From NCBI GenBank assembly GCA_003254925.1, contig QANZ01012954.1:9819-73818 (forward strand): a DNA stretch of 64,000 nt, written 5' to 3'. The position numbers and the translations under genes were made by a program. Shown here one piece after another: positions 49,994 through 61,811 of this stretch. Source of the DNA: Chamaecrista fasciculata (Eukaryota > Streptophyta > Magnoliopsida > Fabales > Fabaceae). Each line of letters starts with the position of its first letter. Position 1 is the stretch's first letter. The notes beneath the pieces were generated by a model that worked only from the letters and a program-made list of their open reading frames with translations, made no database searches and was not told the origin of the DNA.

Positions 49994-50380
49994 TATATAT
50001 ATATATATATCTGGTGTGTAGCTTAGAGATGAAAAAACGCATGTTATTATTACGTAGTATGATATTTGTGTGCATTGCTTCAACTATGCACAACTGACAT
50101 ATAACAGTATCACAACTCAGAAGCAAAGCCAGATTGCAATCATTTCCTATCTTGCAATTCCATCCTCATACATATATATATAATCAATTCATCAATCTTC
50201 TGTCTCTTCTTCCTTTTCTTTTTTATATATATTTAATTAGCCGACACATCTATCTTTTGATCCCTTCCTCACTCTTTTCCTCCATTGATGAAGAAGTATA
50301 TAACCTCCTCACCACAAAGAAATCCAAAGAAAATCAACTCAACTTTCAAAAAACTTGACTCCCAAAACTCAATCAAAATT

Positions 50381-50426
50381 ATCAATCATATACATATACA
50401 TATACATATACATACATACATACATA
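50381..50426. repeat. (CATATA)n repeat in the PME leader
   Basis: Tandem catata and catac units stop 3 bases before the ATG at 50429. It is in frame with the main reading frame, so an upstream ATG at 50285 gives an uninterrupted N-terminal extension. Confidence 0.7.
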
Positions 50427-50428
50427 TC

Positions 50429-53400
50429 ATGGATAGGCTTGTATCAGCAGTGTTGATCAACCTCTTCATTCTATCCTCTTGTATACTCCCAAACGTGACA
50501 TCAAAATCAAAACGACATTCATCATCTTCAAGCGACATTGCGTGGTGGTGCGAACGAACCCCACACCCAGAGCCATGTAATTTCTTGATGACTCACAATT
50601 CTCACCACCACAATTTTCGTCCTCCCAAACACAAATCTCAATTTAGAGGAATGCTAATCCAATTAACATTGGACCAGGCCCAATACATGATGGCCCAAGC
50701 CCAAACCTATTTTCAGACTCACTGCGTAACTTCTCAGCAAAAAGCCGTCTTCTCCGATTGCCTGAAATTGTACGACAACACCGTGTTCCACCTCAATCGC
50801 ACGCTTCACGGCCTCTGTAAGGCTTCGCCGAGAAAACAACGTTGCTCCGCCGTCGACGCTCAGACATGGCTCAGCACCGCCCTTACAAATCTCCAAACGT
50901 GTAAGAACGGATTCGCAGATCTGAATCTCACTCTCTCTGATTTCAATTCCGATTCCAATCTCAGTATCTCCACTTCCAATGTCACCATGATGATCCGAAA
51001 CGGCCTCGCTGTGAATTCCGCGTTTGCGAAATCGCTTAAAACCGTCAGATCTGGAAATACGACGACGACGGAGGAGGAGGAGGATTATGATATGGAGTTT
51101 CCGCGGTGGCTTTTGAACGGCGAGAGGAGGTTGTTGGCGGCGGCGACGGCGGCGGTGAAGGCTAATTTGGTGGTGGCGAAGGATGGCTCCGGGCATTTTA
51201 AGACGGTGCAGGCGGCGATTAATGCGGCGGCGAGGAGGAGGAATAAGAGTAGATTTGTGATAAGAGTGAAGAGAGGAGTGTATAGAGAGAATATTGAAGT
51301 GGAGAAGACGAATGATAATATAATGTTGATCGGAGATGGAATGAGATTCACCAAGATCACCAGTGCTAAGAGTACCAAAGACGGCATTACCACTTACAGT
51401 TCTGCAACCGTAGGTATATTCAATCTTTCTCCTCAATTCAATTCAATTCATTTCTTTTCTTTCTTTTCAAAACTTCAACGTTCTAGCCTCATTTTAGGCA
51501 AAACTACTAATTTCGTCCTCATCTTTTCTATTTTCATCAATTTTATCCTGACTAACTTCTTTTATTAAAGGGTAAATTACACTTTGATACCATGTGGTTT
51601 GGTCATATTTCACTTTGGTACCTTGTGGTTTTAAAAATGACACTTTAGTACCTTGTGGTATTCTCCATTAACACTTTGATAACTTTTGGAGCTATTTTGT
51701 AATTTTAACCATAACAAATTTTACAAAAATTACATATTGACTCTCAATATTTTCAAAAAATTACAAATAGATCCCTATATACATATTATCTAGGGACTAA
51801 AATGAAAACTTAAAAAAAATTGGGGTCAATATGTAATTTCTGTAAAATTTGTTATGGTTAAAATTACAAAATAAATCCAAAGGGTACCAAAGTGTTAATG
51901 GAAAATATCACAGGGTACCAAAGTGTAATTTACACTTTATTAAATTATCTTTTATTAAATTAATGACAGGCTGTATCGTGTTTTTCAATCTGAGTTAGAA
52001 TTTGAATTTCTTTTCTTATCAATTTTACATTATATATTGTTAGCCACATAGATTCTCTTGTAGAATAAAATTGACGAAAATGTGAAAGATTGAGAACGAA
52101 ATTGACAGGAAAAAAAAGATTGGGGACGAAATTGAGAGCAAATGTAAAGTTTGGGGACGAGATGAGTGTTTTTGCCTTATTTTATTTTAGAAAAAAATAT
52201 ATTTTGATCCTTAAGTTGATATATTTTTATAATTTAGCCCCTAAATAATATAAATTCACAATTGAGAAATGTGTAACCTGGTAAGGTGAATGTTAAATGA
52301 ATGCGTCACTCTTAAATGTCTCATTTAATAAATAATAATATGATATGATTAACACACTAGAGAAGTTTATCAACATCTACAATTTTTTTTTTTTTGGCCT
52401 GAACATCTACAATATTGTAATGTCCGGTTCATCTTCTTTATTTCTTCCATCCTCATCTTCAAATCTTAAATATGAGATTTTGTTTTATTGACGTAGTGTT
52501 GTTTTGGTTTTAATTCATCCACCTTGACAATTACATATTCATTTAATGGGATGACTTCATCAAATAGTGTTTACTGTTTAATCTCTTGATTAGATGACAA
52601 TAATATTTCAAGGATTTCAAAAACTTCATATTTGATGATTGTGATTATTTAAAGATCAAGTTGTATATTTCTATTATTCAAAGATTAAATTATTAATTAA
52701 AACAAAAAATATTTTCAATTTCTTAACCGATAAGTTAGCCTAGCTAGCTAGTACTGATTCATGCAATAATAATTAAGCAATCTCGCAATCATTTTTTTTT
52801 TTTCTAGCCCTTAATTTCCTTGTTTACTTCGTCAACCAGCTACCTAGCTATATATATACATGTATCATTGATTCCAAGATACCTTCACTTTAGGAATTCT
52901 CTCTTAGCTTGCTTGGAAATATATGTATGATCAACAAATTAAATAAAGTATGGTGTCTTAGAAATTAAAAAAAAACTCACGTTATTATTACGTACTAATA
53001 TATTTGTGTGGATTGCTTGAACTATGCACGAGTCACATTACAGTCACAAGCAAAGCTAGATTGCAATCATTTCCTATATGTTGCAATACCGTCCTCATAT
53101 ATATAATCATTTCCATATGCAAGTTAAATAATCTCACCGAATGTCCTTAAACATAATAACAAAAAAAAGATTTGAAGATCAAAACAAAATTCACCTAATA
53201 ACTCAAGTACCCAAATGAGATTTTAACCATTTCTTTCCCATCTACAAAAATGAACTAACCTTACTGTTTCATTCATGAATTTAAGGCATAGATGGGCTTC
53301 ACTTCATAGCTCGCGACATTACCTTCGAGAACAGCGCCGGGCCGGCAAAGGGGCAAGCGGTGGCACTCCGGTCAGCCTCGGACCTCTCGGTGTTCTACCG

Positions 53401-53980
53401 GTGCGCCATTATGGGATACCAAGACACCCTCATGGCTCATGCACAACGTCAATTCTATAGAGGATGTTACATTTACGGCACCGTGGACATCATCTTTGGT
53501 AACGCAGCTGTGGTTTTTCAAAATTGCATCATTTTAGCAAGAAGGCCTTTATTGGGCCAAGCAAACATGATCACGGCCCAAGGTCGAGACGACCCGTATC
53601 AAAACACCGGCATTTCCATCCACAATTCTCAAATCCGGGCTGCCCCGGATTTGAAACCCGTGGTGAGCCAATTCGCGACATATTTGGGCCGGCCGTGGCA
53701 ACGGTACCCGAGGGTGGTGGTGATGAAATCGTACATAGACAGTTTAGTGAGCCCATTGGGCTGGTCTCCTTGGGGGAATAGTAATTTTGCATTGAACACT
53801 TTGTATTATGGGGAATACATGAACTTTGGGCCTGGGTCATCCACGAGGAATCGAGTTAGATGGGCCGGGTTTCATGTGATAAAAAGCCCAGTGGAGGCCT
53901 CGGGCTTTACGGTGGATGGGCTTCTTGCTGGACGCTCTTGGTTGCCTGCAACGGGTGTGCCTTTTACACCTGGATTATAA
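50429..53980 (+). CDS. Pectinesterase with N-terminal PMEI domain (type I PME)
   Basis: Two exons, 50429-51413 and 53286-53980, joined GTAG|GTATAT ... TTAAG|GC within a Gly codon; 559 residues. The signal peptide is about 1-24. A PMEI pro-domain (about 36-200; WWCERTPHPEPC, C111, TCKNGF) is followed by the processing motif RRLL at 233-236 and the pectinesterase domain (LVVAKDGSGHFKTV onward). The active-site set is complete with standard spacing: Q352 (GQAVALR), Q374 and D375 (GYQDTL), D396 (GTVDIIFGNA) and R464 (YLGRPW). It demethylesterifies homogalacturonan in the wall. The start at 50429 gives the signal peptide; an in-frame ATG at 50285 would bury it. The opening WWC..TPHPEPC resembles the branch of At2g45220 and At5g51490/51500, the latter matching by position. 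The 1.87-kb intron holds nested MITEs and a copy of the gene's upstream region. Confidence 0.94.
51497..52176. mobile_element. Foldback element in the PME intron, host of a nested MITE
   Basis: Ends ggcaaaactactaatttcgt and atgagtgtttttgcc, with arms carrying cgtcctcatctt / ggggacgagatgag. It is interrupted by the element at 51570-51935. Confidence 0.65.
51570..51935. mobile_element. Foldback MITE nested in the PME intron
   Basis: 366 bp, gggtaaattacactttg ... accaaagtgtaatttac, with a perfect 9-bp duplication, tttattaaa (51561-51569 and 51936-51944). Confidence 0.85.
52192..52715. repeat. Possible old foldback in the PME intron
   Basis: atatattttgatccttaag and aatttagcccctaaataat are mirrored by attattcaaagattaaatt and gatcaagttgtata. 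It carries the micro-insertion at 52372-52413. Weak. Confidence 0.4.
52372..52413. repeat. Micro-insertion, T12 GGCCTG, 12-bp duplications
   Basis: aacatctacaat at 52372-52383 and 52402-52413 flanks twelve T plus ggcctg, the same insert as at 49363-49381 at an unrelated target. Confidence 0.8.
52724..53120 (+). repeat. Copy of the PME upstream region inside the PME intron
   Basis: Matches 49318-49590 and 50030-50178 in order and orientation (aaccgataagttagccta, agctacctagctatatata, attgcaatcatttcctat). It ends about 165 bases before exon 2. No copy of exon 1 follows it. Confidence 0.8.
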
Positions 53981-54388
53981 TTTTATAATTCTAATTTATG
54001 CCTCATGATTATTTGATTGATTAATAGTAGTGGAATGTAATTGTTATATATGTATTTAAGTTGTAATTTAATTCATTTGTGATGTGTTGTAAAAGAATAC
54101 AATTTATATATGAATTCTTTTGTACAGATTTATTGGGAAGAGAAATAAGGTACATTAATTTGGTTGTGCTATAGCTAAGGCATGTATTGTTGAATTAATT
54201 AGATCGGTGGTGTTAACTATTAAGTGAAAACAATGCGACAAAGCAGAACAATTTAAGTGGATGTGAGACTGTGAGAGTGTATAGTGATTGTTAAATAATT
54301 ACACATAAGATAAGACATTAATTTGTAACATCAATGATGATGATGAATATATGGATGTATTAGCTTATAGTATAACTTTTGTTTTTTT
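53981..54388. other. 3' flank of the PME gene
   Basis: AT-rich 3' UTR and flank; nothing else recognised. Confidence 0.5.
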
Positions 54389-54402
54389 AACAATCAAACT
54401 TT

Positions 54403-54604
54403 TTTTTTCTTAACAAAAAGTTTAGGTGAGTTGGGCCTCGGAACTCATCAAGGTCAGGGCATGTCTCCAGACTCTATGAGTGCCTACAAAGATACCTATA
54501 GATCGCCTACCAACAAGGCCCTCACATCGGCAGCGAGATTCGAACTCATGACCTTGTCAGTTATGAGTTGACTCCTTACCAACTTGGTCAACTTTTGTTG
54601 GCTG
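54403..54604 (-). mobile_element. tRNA-derived SINE, family A, best copy
   Basis: 202 bp with a 14-bp duplication, aacaatcaaacttt (54389-54402 and 54605-54618). T-run and tttaggtgagttgggcct at the left; reversed B box gcgagattcgaactcatgac and reversed A box (actccttaccaactt) at the right. This copy defines the family. Confidence 0.85.
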
Positions 54605-54618
54605 AACAATCAAACTTT

Positions 54619-54835
54619 CATTCCATCAAAACCGAACTACAAACACCAAAGCAAAAAAGAAAACAACGGCAAAATACAACCAAAATAGAAAACGAACAAC
54701 AACAACAAAATACAATACTCATCAAGTAAACTACAATTACTCAACAAAATCCTAGCGATAGGGGATGGGTGAAAACACCCGATTCACCACGCATTCCTTA
54801 GCACCACATTTGGCCAACCAATAAGCAGTCTAGCT
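54619..54835 (-). mobile_element. Probable 3' remnant of a LINE
   Basis: The reverse complement reads ATTGGTTGGCCAAATGTGGT and short frames like AYWLAKCGAKE, reminiscent of the RNase H end of plant LINEs, followed by a TG-rich 3' tail. The SINE at 54403 inserted beside it. No intact domain. Confidence 0.4.
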
Positions 54836-56065
54836 CATTAGTCATTCTTCTTATAGAAAATATTGAAAATTAATCATTAGTCATTTGTAAATGAGGCCTT
54901 TGTAAATGTGTATATATATATATATTATTGATACCTTAACTTTTTATGTAAATGATTATCATTTAATTCAAAGCTATATATAGTCTACACTCTACACATT
55001 GATTTTGATTTGTTGAAATCTCTAATTAAGTTTATAAAAAATAATTTCATGAAAAACACTATCCTTAATGTAAATATTCATTATTGTTTTTTAAATGACA
55101 GATGTAATGAGTTAAAGAATTAATTCTCATACTTATAATATATCTTTGTCATGATAATATATCTCTCCAATGTCAAACCCATTACACGAGTATCCGGGTT
55201 TATCATTTCCATTTAATGGATGAAGAAATTAAAGCAGCATTCTTTAATCACACAAAAAATCTGTATATTGGACATTGATGATTAATCTAATTAATTTTTT
55301 CTCTTACTTAATTAACATGTTGTTAATCAGCAGAGCATGACATTATGGTGAGATCACTGGACATGATCGTATTCCATGTGAAAATTTTAATAATAGTAAT
55401 TAAGCACTCTAGCTAGTGTTGAGGCAGTTTCTAGCATATAACTGCAAGTCACTACAAAATTGGTGAATAAATATAATCCTAATATGATTGCAAATCACTC
55501 TTCTCTACTAATTACCCATATCTTTTTTGCATTATTATGGTTATAATTTGTATTATCTATTTGGAAGTTGACATACACCAACATGTAATCATACACCACC
55601 CCTAGCTAGCTAAAATATAAATTTTTTAAACATTTTTATCTTTAAGAAAGAATAAATTACTTATTAATTAGATATGATAGTAAAGGATTTGAGTATAGTT
55701 GTTTTTCTGTCTTCTTCATATATTATTAGTTAAGTAATATATATTTGTGTCTACCTCATTTAATTCTATATGGCTAATTTGACTTAAATTTTTGAGAAAT
55801 TATATATGGTTAAATTAAAATTGCATATATATCTAAAAATTAAATATGTTTAATAATATAGAACACACATACTTTTATTAATAGGAGCTTAACATGTTTT
55901 AGTTTTGATAATCTTTAAAATATTATTTACTTTCAAATTATGCTTCCAATCAACATAATTAGATCTAATTGAATAATTATTTTTTTTCTCAAATAGAATG
56001 TATTAGTTTCTCATAAGGTGATAAATTTATTAAACTCAAATGTTTATTGGGAGATATAATTTGAC
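54836..56065. other. AT-rich intergenic
   Basis: No gene or clear element recognised. Confidence 0.45.
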
Positions 56066-56084
56066 AATATCTCGAATAATATTA

Positions 56085-56269
56085 CCAACAAGTGTTTGGT
56101 GTAGCGGCTAGGCGAGCTAAATCCTAGGGAGAGGACCCAAGTTCGATCCCTAGAGTCGATATTGTTGGGAGGACTCTGACTATTTCGTCTCTAAGGCCCG
56201 AATGAGATTAGTCTTCGCTTAGACCGTTACACGGATAGGCGGGGGACACTCATGACTCAACCGAAAAAA
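56085..56269 (+). mobile_element. tRNA-derived SINE, family B, complete
   Basis: 185 bp. Head gtgtagcggctaggcgagct (A box) and aagttcgatccctagag (B box), ending in an A-run, with a perfect 19-bp duplication, aatatctcgaataatatta (56066-56084 and 56270-56288). One of only two SINEs here on the plus strand. Confidence 0.88.
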
Positions 56270-56288
56270 AATATCTCGAATAATATTA

Positions 56289-58027
56289 TCTCTAAGAAAA
56301 ATATACTTGTCCATAAAAAAAATCCAACCAAAATTGTTGGAGATAAATACTATATTCTATTTAATTATGAAGTTCATCTAATTTCTGGTGATTAGGGTAA
56401 CATGTTTAATTTAAAGGTTAAAATAAAGTAGATAAAATAATTTAAATATAAATAATCTACATAAGCCAAACCAAAGCTTCTAGACCCAAATTTGCAATAT
56501 GGACAGGGTGATGACACAATGGAGATGAAACAAGCTTATTGCGTTTTTGCAGACAATTATTGGATTTATAAATAATGATGTTTTCTTTTCTTTCTTTCAG
56601 AGAGTCACTTTCCTCTTTCTAATCCCAATATATATCCATTTTGATGATAGAATCATTGAAGAAACATATATATGCAATATGTAAAAGCCATATATTATCT
56701 TATTAATTACAATAGACCTCAAAACATATATATATATATATAATTGAGACATCTGTGTGTCAGTAAATATTCTTTTAAAAAAAAATCAGATTGGAAACTA
56801 ATATATACTCTGCTAAATAGGAAAACGAATCAAAGGAATATTTAAATCAATATTTATTTTGGTGGTATATGAATTTCATCATCATTTCTGTATTTCTGTA
56901 TTTCTACATCATAATATGTGGCATACCTTCATTGATACACACAGCATGAGTATGGAATACTCATGGTAGGTACATCATATACTTTCAAGATATTTGGCTC
57001 TACGTATTCCCCATTCTATCCTCGGCTTTAATTACATGATAGTTAAAATTAAATTAATTTAGATGAAATATATATGATGTCAATATTAATTACTTTTTTT
57101 ATGTATTATATAAAAGATGCTGATATATATCTAACTAGGACCAAACATATATACGTATATTATACTTGCTCATGGCTAGTCAAAAGAAAAGTTTTGCTCA
57201 TGCTTAAAAGTTAAAAGTACTAAATAATATAGGTAAACATTCATTTTTTTTCATCGTAATTTAATCATTTTCATTAAATACTTAATTATAGTTTAAAAGT
57301 TCATCTTCGCCATTAATTTACGTGAGTGTTTTACTAGATTTTATTGATGTATAAACACATACAAGAACATAATAGAATATTTAGTGCAATTTTTCAAGAA
57401 GAATGAAATTAAAATTTTTAGGGGTCTAAATCATTGATTATGAGTTTAGTTAGTGAATAAAGTTGGTTTGCAAATCATCTTAAACTACTCAAATCAAGTA
57501 CTTATTTTTTTTACCTTATCCCAAAATAATATTACAATATCTAATAGTTGGAGAATGATTTATCATTTCTTTTTTCTTATTAAACTCTCAATTAATGTGA
57601 TAATTTATCCAACTTACACCGTCTCATCTCATCCTTTTTCACCTCATTAATAACTATCCTACTTTGTTATTCTAAAAACTCTCAATGAAGCCTTTTTTTT
57701 TTGCCTGACAATCAAGCCTCTAATGTATATGAGCTTGCGAAAATGATTATTAAAGATATATAAATTTTTAAAAAATATAAGAACCTATTTAGTTTAAGAA
57801 ATTTTTTTATTTTTTTTTATTTTTTGTTTCTATTTATAATTTTATTTTATTTTTTAATTTTCAATATTTAAAAAATATATTTATTTTATAAAATAAAAGA
57901 ATTATCAATCTAACTTATTAAACTAATCCATCCGTAGTCCAAATTCCCATTAATTCTCTCTAATTTTAACAACATTCACTAAAAGTACAATTTAAAAAGA
58001 ACAAAAAACAATATTAGCTAATGATGT
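56289..58027. other. AT-rich intergenic, with a micro-insertion
   Basis: At 57684-57719, caatgaagcct / caatcaagcct (11 bp, one mismatch) flanks nine T plus gcctga. No gene supported. Confidence 0.5.
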
Positions 58028-58195
58028 TTGACTCACTTGGTCACCTACTCACCTTCTGCCAATGACAATTGCATGATTTGGGTCGATTCCTAGTAATATC
58101 TCGTTTGGCGGGTTATCTATAAGTGTTCATTGAGTCTCGCGGCCTGGCTTGACCCTGGACTAAGGCGACATCTCCTCATCTAAATTTTTTTATAA
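58028..58195 (+). mobile_element. tRNA-derived SINE, plus orientation
   Basis: tgactcacttggtcacctac (A-box region), gggtcgattcctagtaat (B box), tail tcctcatctaaattttttt. The 3' tail word resembles family A. A MITE has inserted in its tail at 58202. Confidence 0.7.
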
Positions 58196-58201
58196 AAAAT
58201 A

Positions 58202-58741
58202 GGGTAAATTCCACTTTAGTACCCTGTTCTATGGACCAATTCCACTTTGGTACCCAGTTCTTTCAAAAGTGACACTTTAGTACCCTGTTTTTTCAAAAAT
58301 ATCATTTTGGTACCCTGTTCTTTCAAAAGTGACATTTTGGTACCCTGTTCTTTGGACCAAGTGACACTTTGGTACCCTGTTCTTTCACTATTTGTTACCC
58401 TATTCTATCTTTTTTAGGGTACCAAAGTGTCACTTGGTCTAAAGAACAGAGTACCAAAATACCCTGTTCTTTCAAAAGTGACATTTTGGTACCCTGTTTT
58501 TTGGACCAAGTGACACTTTGGTACCTTATTCTTTCACTATTTGTTACCATATTCTATCTTTTTTAGGATACCAAAGTATCACTTGGTCTAAAGAACAGAG
58601 TACCAAAATGTCACTTCTGAAAGAACAGGGTACCAAAATGACATTTTTAGAAGAACAGAGTACCAAAGTGTCACTTTTGAAATAACAGGATACCAAAGTG
58701 GAATTGGTCTATAAAACAGGGTACCAAAGTAAAATTTACCC
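58202..58741. mobile_element. Foldback MITE with internally repeated arms
   Basis: 540 bp, gggtaaattccactttag ... aaaatttaccc, with a perfect 9-bp duplication, taaaaaata (58193-58201 and 58742-58750). A block of about 115 bases including gtgacactttggtacc and attctatctttttta is repeated in tandem inside (near 58340-58440 and 58456-58600). Confidence 0.88.
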
Positions 58742-58839
58742 TAAAAAATAATATATTTATACGCGTAGGTGTAGTGATGTAGAAATGTAGAGAGAGGAAA
58801 AGGGCAATAGTGTCCTTGTTGAAAAGAGAGTGTATAGAA

Positions 58840-59110
58840 TAAGAAACCAATGAAAAGAGGGCACGTGGGGCCCAATGGAATATGGAAAAACCTGGAACTG
58901 GAAGGAACATGAAATGATGGAGTAAAGATAGTGATATCCGTGTGGGCCCCAACTTGTATTAGGGAAGCCGCATCCCATTGGTTGAGTCCCACTTCATCCA
59001 CTCACAACTTGCCACGTCATGATAACGGACTTTCACTCCGTTCTGTTGCCATCAACATCATATTCATCATTCCTCCCTGGGACCTACCTCACTCTATCAC
59101 TGCCCCCACA
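58840..59110. promoter_or_regulatory. GC-richer island with G-box and TCP-type sites
   Basis: Contains gggcacgtggggcccaatgg (G-box CACGTG next to a GGGCCC site) and gtgggccccaac about 85 bases further on, in otherwise AT-rich sequence. Such sites are typical of plant promoters, but no gene is visible on either side. Confidence 0.35.
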
Positions 59111-60502
59111 TTGTAAAGTCAAATTTGTACTTTTCTCATTTATTTATTCTTCTTTATTCTTTTTAAACAACCATTTTGATATTTAAATATTATATCAATT
59201 TTTAATTTTTTCTTTATTGTTAATTTTGCTCTCAATCAATAAGAAGAAATTCAAAAAAATATTTTTTAATATTTTATACTTGGATAATTTTATTTTTATT
59301 TTAGTCAAATATTAACTATTAATTCAAATATAAAATTAATAAAAAAAGTTCAAATTTTAATTCAAATTAAAATAAAATAGAGTTAGTTGCTAATTTATTG
59401 AAATAAAATAATCAAACAATAAAAATAAAGGCAATGTAAAATATTCTGAGCAAAATTGATCTTAAAAAAAAGTTAAAAATAAAAAAAATAATAATGTAGA
59501 ATTCAGAAGTTAAAAGAGTGCTTTGCCTATTTTTTTAACTATAATAATTTTTTAATAAAATAATAATTCAATATTTGAAATATATCATCGGAAGTTTTTG
59601 AAAATAGTTAGTTTCATAAAGAATCCATTAACATATTATTTAATTTATTAAAAAGACTTATAAGTACAGTTGACTACAAATTAAATTATCAATTCAATCA
59701 AATAACTTTTTTTCCTTTCACATTACGATAGAATTTGTTTGCAATAAAATTTTAATTAAACGCTAAATTAATGAGAACACAATCTTTTCTTGAGATTTGG
59801 TGTTTTGTTTTTTCAAATTTCAAATGATATATGAAAGGCAAAAAGCTATATAATATTATAATATATAGAGGAAGTCAAACAATATTAACAGCGTTTAATC
59901 GTTTATAATATACATGGAAGAATGTTAGTATGAATGCAGAATATGTTCATATTTGATAAATGTCTTTATTATATGCGGTCATTTGAATTTTAAAAATTTC
60001 ATATTATTTATATGGATCACCCCTTCAATAGGTTCGTTTAAGCTCACTAAACAATCAAATCAAAACTCGTCTTGTATTATTGTCTATCCGTTTATAATCT
60101 CTCAACATACAATGACTAAATTCTTATATTTTAAATAGCATTTATTTAAATATTTTGACTCCTCTAATGTATAGAAGATCCAAAAATTAAAAAAAAAATC
60201 TCTCAAACATATATCGTGTTGTACACATGACACAATGTTAATAGTCTTTTACCGCACAACACGCATGCAGTATAGTATATGATCCGCAAGCAAATACTAT
60301 AATACTCAATTTATTGTATTCACTATCTGTCAATTAAATGATTTTGCACTTTTAATCTACTATTTCACCACAATTTTCTTTTATGTGATCATTATAATAT
60401 TGATGTCATCACTTATTATATTGCATAATTACAACTTAGTCCAAGAGAGTACTTAAATCACGAGAGAATTCATCACAAAAAAACTAACCTCTCATATGAA
60501 AG
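59111..60502. other. Very AT-rich intergenic
   Basis: No gene or element recognised. Confidence 0.45.
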
Positions 60503-61161
60503 TAAGGATGAGCATGAATTGTGTTTGAGGAAAATTCAACCAAATTAATACATATATTTGTTTGTAGGTTAGGTTGGGTCAATTTCTAATTTTTTTTAGT
60601 TATTTAACCTAACCTCGACCCAACCCGCAGAACTCTATAAATTAGATTGGGTTGAGTTGTCAAGTCAACATGTATAATTTTGAAAAAAATAAATAATTTA
60701 CGAAGAGATACATTATTATAAATTTTTAAATAATTAAAGAAAAAGTTTACACATAAAAAAAGTTTTTTTAAAAAATAAAAATTAGATATATTAATTTTAC
60801 ATATATAAATATAAATAAATCAAAATATACTCTATAACATTAAAAATATATAATTATGTAAATTCTAAAGTTATAATATATTCATTATAAAAAATTAACA
60901 ACATAAACACATAAAAGTTTAAAAAATATTTAAATTAAAAACATAAAAACACTTTAATTAATAATACAACAAAAAAGGTAAATTTACAAGTTGTATTTGT
61001 TTTTAAAACCTCAAACCCACAATCCGACCTACAACCATATAGATTGATTATTTCAAACTCAATGTAATTCTCTAATTCGAACTAATCTAACCGACATTTG
61101 CAGATTGGGTTAGACTTTATAAATTTGCAGGTTAACTCAACCCATATATAGCTCATTCTTA
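60503..61161. mobile_element. Probable MITE, hAT-like ends
   Basis: taaggatgagcatgaattgt at the left and gctcattctta at the right are inverted, and subterminal regions share gggttgagttg / taactcaaccca words. The flanking 8 bases do not match, so ends or age are uncertain. Confidence 0.5.
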
Positions 61162-61803
61162 GATAATGAGAGGGTCTTTGAACTCAAACATTCTTTTAAA
61201 ATGAATAGTTCTATTATATTTTGTAGTGAACATTTAATTTACTCGATCGTTAGCTAGTATAGTACTTTTTTTTTTTTAAATTTCAGTGAAATTATAATAT
61301 TATTTATTAAGATATATATAATAAATATATAAAAGAGGGTTAGAATGCAAGTTGGAAAAGTAATAATATTGGGGAAGGGCACGCCATATAGCAGAAGCCG
61401 CCAGTCCACACCCACACCCTTTTCCATTATCATCATGCTTCCCACCTTCCACCAAAACACACACACACACACTCTATATATAATAATTATCATAATTTCA
61501 TTTTTAAAAAATTCAAATATATAATTTAGTAATTAAAACAATTATTTAGTTAATAATTTAATTTTTTAAAAGAATTCAATGATATTTATTATTTTTTTAT
61601 AAACTAAAAATATATTATTTAATTATTTTAGACACAAACAAATATACTGTTTAGCTTATTTAAAGATTAAATTAGGTATTTTAACTTTTTATAGATTGAT
61701 TTGTCAATTTAATATTCTTTTAAAAATTTAGAAAAAAAATAGGGAAAAAAATGTAGGTGTATATATATATATAGATTATAAGATAAAAATGATGAAGCAT
61801 GTG
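61162..61803. other. AT-rich spacer with a GC-richer patch
   Basis: 61360-61455 (agcagaagccgccagtccac, cacccttttcc) is GC-higher, followed by an (AC)n run. No gene supported. Confidence 0.4.
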
Positions 61804-61811
61804 GTGTAGAC

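Larger units (their letters stand above)
49318..50190 (+). promoter_or_regulatory. PME upstream region, also copied in its intron
   Basis: Blocks aaccgataagttagccta, gctacctagctatat, acgttattattacgta-type words, gcattgcttcaactatgca and agattgcaatcatttcctat recur in order at 52724-53120 inside the intron. Two insertions, the micro-insertion at 49363-49381 and the MITE at 49599-49993, are present here only. Confidence 0.75.

Noticed and set aside
50663-51436. 257-residue minus-strand open frame
   Set aside because: It is antisense to PME exon 1, which has clear family motifs; a composition shadow.
54403-54604. tRNA gene on the minus strand
   Set aside because: Pol III A and B boxes are present but there is no cloverleaf; the T-run tail and target duplications show a SINE.
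58202-58741. Regularly repeated ggtaccctg units resembling a CRISPR array
   Set aside because: The units form inverted arms of a transposon with a 9-bp target duplication in a plant nuclear genome; no spacers or cas genes.
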